A stretch of DNA of 64,000 bases, from positions 188,501 to 252,500 of the forward strand of contig NC_085858.1 in assembly GCF_034702125.1 (NCBI RefSeq), read 5' to 3'. The notes under the pieces are model-generated. The model did no database searches and was not told the origin of the DNA. It worked only from the letters and a program-made list of their open reading frames with translations. Positions 33,721 through 64,000 of this stretch are shown in pieces. Source of the DNA: Engraulis encrasicolus. Its lineage: Eukaryota > Chordata > Actinopteri > Clupeiformes > Engraulidae. Made by a program: the position numbers and the translations under genes. How positions within the stretch are numbered: position 1 is the stretch's first letter; each line of letters starts with the position of its first letter.

Positions 33721-35386
33721 AACTTAATTGCTTGGGTGGCATTAGTAATGGCAGACACCATTGTTCCTTGTTCTTTTGATTTTTGTGAAGATCAGACAGC
33801 AGAAATGTAAGAAATTTCAAAGGGTGTGCTAACTTTTGCCTTCCACTATATATCCTTGTGGGGCCCTCCAATTCACTTCCATTCCGTTCCCGATCATGTG
33901 CTCCAATCAAAGAGCAAGGAGGCATGGAAAGGCGACTGCAGTTTGTTTGAATACATACAACTGACACGATTGGCTATAGGCTACGTAGGCCAAATGATAA
34001 GACATCAACTGTAACTGAAGAATGCTAAACTACGCCCAGACAACAGCAATCCATAACCCTAACCTGTCAGTAAAGACATTTGTGCGCTTTTAGGTAGTTT
34101 TATCAGTAACGACAAAATTTCCAAGAAAAACACTTCAAGGTATGTACAGGGTCCCGCAATTTGAGCCCCACAAGGTACCCCTTAAGGTATATTCCTATAT
34201 TAGCGGAGCCATCTGGACCTCACAATGGTAAGTAGGCAAGGGCTCTCTCTCTCACACTGCACACACACACACGCCCGCACATACACACACACTAAAGCGC
34301 AGTGTCTTTTACAGACTGCACTGGTCATTCATATCTGATAGTAAGAGAAAATAACGAACATTATGTAGATGTCAGGAAGTGCAGTGTGGAATGGCTGATG
34401 ATTTCACATAATATCTATATGGAGATATTTGACAACAGATAACACAGTGAAGCAATGCAAAAAACATGTGATAGCCTAAACTAGAACATGGCAGGAATAA
34501 TGTGGGGTGGAATGCAAGTTTTTAAAAAGAAGAGCTTTGCTGCAAAATGACGTATTATATTCATTTTGGAACATTTTGAGAAAATTAACATTGTTGTATT
34601 GCATTGCATTGCATATATAGGTTTAAAGAGTATCTTCTCAAAACATTTGAATGCCATGAATTCACACATACAGTAGCCTAGGTGATAGGACATCAGAACA
34701 GTCATTTCCAATAATAAAATGCAAAAGTTAAAAAAGGGGCTTGCGTTATTTTGCAAAGAAACTCTACAAATGTTACACATGGCGAAGGAGGGATGGTGCC
34801 AAACCTTCCAGAAATGGTCATGGGGTGGAACTGAGCAAAGCACTGAGAACCAGCTCATTGGTTGGTGTGTTTGGAGCAAAGAGTTTAGACACTAAAGAGT
34901 GCTTACTGTACATAGTCAATGCATTCCAGCACATACACAAGGCTATGGATCACTTCAGTGCCATTATGCATTTATGCAAAACATGTCCTTTGGTACTTGA
35001 CGCACGTTACATGCATTGCCATTGCTGATTATTGTGTCGCTGTGTAGAACGTGGTAATCTGCGTAAACCATGTGTTTCTCGCGTCGACTATGTAAGGGCC
35101 CTAAGAGGGTTTTGGTAATGATTAAGAACTTTTAGATGGGCATGGCCAGCCCCATTTTAGAGGGACATGTATATGTGAATCACACATGTGCCTTACAAAC
35201 ATATTGCATAACATTGCCCACCATAAGGATGAGTTTCACATGCGCAGACTTAAACAACGCATGGTAAAAGTTGAAGACGTGACCTCTGTTCCCACTAAAA
35301 ATGGCAGCAGAATCAACGTGGTGCCATGCTACATATTCATGACATTACCAAAGCGCTCTTTGGTTTGGAGGCCATGATGGATTGGG
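33721..35386. other. htra1 3' flank, no gene recognised
   Basis: This contains the presumed 3' untranslated region of htra1 (minus strand). No convincing minus-strand AATAAA is seen close to the stop. Short frames at 34481-35028 on both strands lack motifs. A small (CA)n tract is at about 34260-34290. Confidence 0.45.
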
Positions 35387-59246
<23,860 letters not shown>

Positions 59247-59323
59247 CTGCAGATACATTATTTTACATTACTTTACATTTAGCAGATACTGTCATCCAAA
59301 GCGACTTATAAAACGAGGACATA

Positions 59324-59515
59324 GGTCCTGCCGTGGCCAACCGTGCCGTGGCCAACCTATCTACCATGCGGCTGACCCGGGTTCGATTCCCGGCCCGGAT
59401 CCTTTGCCAACCCCTCCCTGTCTCTCTCCCCATTCGCTTCCTGTCCACCTCTCACACTGTCCTGTCGAATTAAGTCGAAAAAGACTAAATAAAATAAATA
59501 AAAAACGATTACATA
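59324..59515 (+). repeat. tRNA-derived SINE
   Basis: The copy has GTCCTGCCGTGGCCAAC, then GCGGCTGACCCGGGTTCGAT (B box) and the common body and tail, ending in (AAATA)n. The head contains a short internal duplication (CCGTGGCCAACC twice). It lies just upstream (transcript sense) of htra1 exon 59246-59144. Confidence 0.85.
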
Positions 59516-59769
59516 ATCAGTAGCACAAACTTAGTACGAGGGATTTGTACCAGTGCCTTTCCTCCTGGCCTGCACGTTCAAGTTCAATTCCAAGCCCCAG
59601 TTGATTTATTTTTCCCTCCAAGGGAAAATTTCGTTGTAGCAGGTACTTATAACTAGATAATAGATGATAAAATACAGACAAACTTCATGATAGCACAGGT
59701 AGACACAACCTACACAGGATAAGGTACCAACCACTCAGGGCCAAAGTGGGCCCCATTTTCAGTCCAGGA

Positions 59770-59952
59770 GTTTAAAGATTTTTTTTTTGGTGTTTTTAGA
59801 CTTTATTATGGACAGGACAGTATGAGAGGTAGACAGAGAGTGAATGGGGAGAGAGACGGGGAGGGGTCTGCAAAGGACCCGGGTCGGGAATCGAACCGGG
59901 GTCAGCCGCATGGCAGGCGAGTGCCCTACCAGTTGGCCACGGCAGGGCCCCA
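59770..59952 (-). repeat. tRNA-derived SINE
   Basis: Inverted copy. On the minus strand: GCCCTGCCGTGGCCAACTGG, the A/B boxes with GGTTCGATTCC, then the CTCCCCGTCTCTCTCC body and a tail with AATAAAGTC. Confidence 0.85.
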
Positions 59953-60294
59953 GGAGTTTATTTCACATCCAGTCCACCTCAGTAAGCAAAAAGGAATTTG
60001 AGTGGGCCCGAAAAAACACAGAGTTTCAATCTCAATGTATTACTTTGTCCACCTTAGCTAATGACAGTGATGGTATTATACTATATACTGTATATATTGT
60101 CCGGCCTCTTGGCAAAACATGTCTATGAAAACCTGGACAGAGGCCTTTTCATGTTTGTCTTGGTATGCGGGCCACAGGGGTTATTTATCATGTCTTTATA
60201 TGACTTTCAATAAGTACAATAACAACACTTTCAATAAACTCTGTAATAGAGTAAGGACACCTCCCACCCCCACCCCACCACTAGCCTGGTTTTA

Positions 60295-60568
60295 CCAGAC
60301 CACATCAATTACTTCGTAATTCATTTTAGGTCTGGATCCTCGGTGCCTTGGACTGTGAAAAGTGAGCTCAGCTCTGGTTTGAAATGAGCTCCGACCAATC
60401 GTTGACAGTTGACGTTCATGACGTACAGTATGTTATTATGCTCCCAAGTGCGTTTGCTTATTGGCTGGTAACATTGGTTGTCTGAAAACCGACTGAAAAC
60501 CCTCCCCAGAGAAGCATATCTCTCAGACCATTTGTGGATTACGAAGTAATTCAAAATGAATGGTCTGG
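60295..60568. mobile_element. MITE with CCAGACCA ends
   Basis: CCAGACCACATCAATTACTTCGTAAT on the left is mirrored by ATTACGAAGTAATTC...TGGTCTGG on the right. It abuts repeat family X copy 3. Confidence 0.65.
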
Positions 60569-60778
60569 CCTGCCATGCTTAGTCAGGTCAAGAGCAATGC
60601 AAGTACTTTCTGAACTCCCGAAAAATCAGGAACTCCTCCCATTTTGTCGGGAAGCAAACAACCATTAGCAAACCAAGGGAGGCGGCTGAACCATGTCGTT
60701 TAGGAAATGTTATTGTTATGGTCTTGGTCAGACCAAGTCTCGAAAAGATTTGAAAGTCGATGATAATCAGGCTATGTC
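60569..60778 (-). repeat. Repeat family X, copy 3
   Basis: On the minus strand it begins AGCCTGATTATCATCGACTT and runs through ACTTGGTCTGACCAAGACCA, GCCTCCCTTGGTTTGCTAAT and GACAAAATGGGAGGAGTT. It is the most compact of the three copies, about 210 bp. Confidence 0.8.
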
Positions 60779-62395
60779 GGGCTACCCCACCATCCCCGTC
60801 CTTCTAGAATTTTAGCCGAATGTCCTACGGCTCCCATAGAAACTTGTGTTAGAAATCCTACAGAGTATTTGTTCATCTGGCTTTTGCCAGATATGTGGTT
60901 CCGCAGGGCTTGGATAAGCTCCACACACAGATCTGGCAGAGTGTTGTAGGATTTGCTTTCAGAAGATGTGGCTTCATCCATTGTCAGCCCTTACCACAGC
61001 TAAATTCCTTGGAAACTACTCTCTGTTCACCTTTTTAAAGAATCAATATATGGTAGGGTCTGACGCGCGACTCCTCAACGGAAGCCGCAATTGTTGTCTG
61101 AAACAACAATTGGTTGTCAACTCTTTTTTATTTATTTATTTATTATTTATTTATTATTTTAATCTTTTTGAGGACGCAAAAACACAACAATTGTTATTCT
61201 TTATAGGCTTCAAACCTATAATAAGAAGTAATAAACGAATCTTGAATCTTGAATCTGAATTGAATGAATCTGCGTCACATCTGTAAAAATGGCGACTGGT
61301 GTTCCTGATTGGCCGGTTTCATTCCAACTCTCCAAATACTATAGCTCTGTCCACCACATCTTTGTGTGTCTACGTCAGGAGTATTCAATTAAAAGTCAAC
61401 GAGGGCCAGTTTAGCTCTATTTCTTAGTAGCATTGTGATTTTGCCATGGGCACTACGCAAATGATGTCATCCTACCTTGTGCCCCTTTAAGTAACATATT
61501 AAGACATAGTTAGTACAATTTTGGTGACAGTAAGGTTAAAACTTAGGCATAGGCTCTGTGCTAAGGGGTTAAAATCCTGCAGAGCAGTGGCATGCGCAGA
61601 CATTTTGCGGGGCAGAAGCTCAAGGAGGGGCAGGGGGCATGTGGAACTTCCAGACGCCTTATTAGGATATAGAGTCTAGATATTATATCGGGGCATTGTC
61701 ACATGCTTTTGATCGTCAAGCATTGTACCGTAGATGATCATGTCAACATGGACCTCTGTACATTGTGACAAAAAAATAGGCCTACCAAAAGGAACTTTTC
61801 TAATAGGACATTTTTGTCCATTAGGGCAAAGGGGCGGGTGCTTTAGCACCACCTCATCATCTATCTGTGCACGCCTATGCTGCAGACAGAGCATCTCTGA
61901 CAACACAGTCAGAATGTTTGGCAGTCATTAAACTCTGTTGCACGGAAGGCACAGTGTTCCCCACCAGGAACAAGCTGAGACAGGCCGATTGCTCTCATAA
62001 ATCAACCCATGATCATTCTGTTTGTGGCAACGGTGCAGCTAGGCAAAAACCTCTGGGTAACTTGTGTGAGTGTTATTGTGTGTCTGTGTCATTGTGTGCA
62101 TTGATTTGTAAGTGTGCGTGTATAATTTGTGTGTGCACTGCAGCTGTGTTTGTGGGAATGGGAATGCCTGCAGGGGTGGTTACAGTATGTGCAATTTTGT
62201 ATTGATTTGTTCCATGACATAACCTCAACATCTCGGTTTAGAGACACACACATGCCCCCTGCCTATCAGAACTCTGCACTCGCTCTGACAGTCTGCTGCT
62301 CATGTAACACCTCATGCACCAGTCATCTTCATGGATTTCATCTTTACCTCTGGATGCACTTCAACAACTGAACTTTTTCTTTCTTTCTCTCTTGC
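60779..62395. other. No gene recognised
   Basis: A 69-codon minus-strand frame at 60981-60772 (MDEATSSESKSYNTLPDLCV...) looks coding at its start, but its second half overlaps a dispersed repeat also found at 32172-32207. It does not match the missing IGFBP/Kazal exon of htra1. A (TTATTTA)n tract lies at 61128-61155. Confidence 0.45.
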
Positions 62396-62401
62396 TCTCT
62401 T

Positions 62402-62494
<93 letters not shown>
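62390..62494. repeat. (CT)n microsatellite
   Basis: About 100 bp of nearly pure CT. Confidence 0.97.
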
Positions 62495-62500
<6 letters not shown>

Positions 62501-62911
62501 GTCAAAAGTATGTGATGTTTCTGACGTTAACAATGCTACTGATTCGCCATGCTGTAACTTCAACAAGTTTCGGCCATAACATGAATCAGCATCTAAATGT
62601 GTTCTGCAGGTGTAATTCTCTCTGACTCGGGGTGCTGTGGTGTGGTGTGCTATAATGCTATAATGCTGGGGGGACCCAGCTTCAAATTCGATCTGAGTTA
62701 TTTCCCAATCCTACCCCATCGTTCTCTTCCACACCCACCTCTTCATGGTCCTGTTCTACAAAGACATAAAAAGTCACTCAAAAGGCATGTACACAGAATA
62801 TTTGAAAAGGTAATATCTGTATGTGCTCTGAATAGAACTCCAGGACTTTAAAAGGCTTGTTCGCTTAACTCACTCACACATCTCTATGTGACAGAGGCTC
62901 TCTGGTATGTA

Positions 62912-63024
<113 letters not shown>

Positions 63025-63134
63025 TGCACATATTTTGGCTTTTGATGTGTACGTAAGCAATTCACTACTTGTTTAATGCCACCCTGAGTTCTTACTTGGA
63101 AAACTGGCAGTCTCTCACTCTAAAAGCATGCTGC

Positions 63135-63139
<5 letters not shown>

Positions 63140-63224
<85 letters not shown>

Positions 63225-63236
63225 CACACACACACA
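63140..63236. repeat. (GA)n-(CAGA)n-(CA)n compound microsatellite
   Basis: About 60 bp of GA, then five CAGA units, then CA. Confidence 0.97.
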
Positions 63237-64000
63237 TCTCCTGGTGAGTAGACGACAGACCAAGTGTACCAAAAGAACTGGCAGTGTTGACACAGTCTGA
63301 GTTGTCGAACAGCTAACCAAACAACAACCTTTTTCATCCTTTTACCGTAAACAAGACCGATATTTATGGGGACACATACTATGCACGTGCTTACTGAATC
63401 CGTTTGATTCTATTTGAAGTTCAGGGTTTAGCCCTTTGAAGAGTATAGTTTAAGTGTGATTATAGGCAATTTTCCCGATATGAGAACATGAAAAAGAATG
63501 GATTAAATTATGGAAGGATGGAGCTCAAAACTTATCAAAAAGTCTTCCCATATCCTGCCAAAGAGGTTATGACATCATGTGATGTTATTCGTATGGCCTA
63601 AGACCAAACCATTACTGATTTATGGAGGGGGTTTCAGACCGTGACACGGTTAACACAGTTTTCGTGGACACACACAAAATGGCAAATTTCATGTATAATG
63701 GAAAGCACAGTGGTCTTTCTGACAGTTTTGTCATATTGTGATGATTACTGTGAATCAACATTTTCAATCGTCTTGGGCAAAACAAGTTTCTTTACATGCT
63801 AATATGAAGACTGAATCTGACATTTGGAAAACAGGACGGCATGAAAACACCCAAAACCAGTATTAAATATTCATTCTTGCTGAGGGAAATAATGACATGT
63901 CTACACTTTCTGTATTATATGAAAGATAAATGTGTGCTAATGTCCAAAACATCATTGGATGCAGTTAATAGTTAGTGGAATTGGCAAATAAAATCCATGG
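63237..64000. other. No gene recognised
   Basis: AT-rich sequence without supported frames or repeats up to the window edge. Confidence 0.5.

Noticed and set aside
60772..60981. Candidate missing first exon of htra1
   Set aside because: It has no signal peptide and no IGFBP or Kazal cysteine pattern, and it partly overlaps a dispersed repeat.

Overview
The window looks like teleost (ray-finned fish) nuclear DNA. The genes have introns with GT-AG junctions, and two of them, htra1 and c10orf88 (PAAT), both lie in the human 10q26 region. The rest is dense in fish-type repeats: tRNA-derived SINEs, hAT and palindromic MITEs, a BEL/Pao retroelement, a YqaJ-nuclease DNA transposon and many long (TG)n and (AG)n microsatellites. 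I do not name a species.

Layout. 1-6.05 kb: no confident host gene; a few splice-bounded coding-like fragments, a Glu-rich 39-bp minisatellite and a complex tandem array (4.85-6.03 kb). 6.12-11.25 kb: a decayed BEL/Pao LTR retrotransposon on the minus strand (gag-protease kept, polymerase lost). 11.26-12.79 kb: a frameshifted mobile-element pseudogene on the plus strand with a flap-nuclease-like motif. 13.46-21.36 kb: a 7.9-kb DNA transposon flanked by TTAA. It carries a plus-strand SWIM + YqaJ nuclease gene and, converging on it, a minus-strand THAP + DDE transposase that is broken. 21.91-29.59 kb: c10orf88/PAAT, plus strand, seven coding exons, 429 codons. 29.6-35.4 kb: intergenic, full of MITEs and fold-back repeats. 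35.39-59.25 kb: htra1, minus strand, nine exons coding for the whole protease and PDZ domains; the first exon (signal peptide, IGFBP and Kazal modules) is not in the window. A decayed C-type-lectin gene lies inside an htra1 intron on the opposite strand. 59.3-64 kb: repeats and microsatellites, no gene recognised.

How the genes relate. The two host genes converge, their stop codons about 5.8 kb apart. PAAT is known as an ATPase that associates with mitochondrial ABC transporters; HTRA1 is a secreted trypsin-like protease. They share a chromosomal neighbourhood, not a pathway. The two transposon genes form one mobile unit. Its right end lies about 550 bp upstream of the PAAT start codon, so it may have contributed promoter sequence.

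All exon boundaries were drawn by hand from reading frame, splice sites and family resemblance. No alignment or database search was run.
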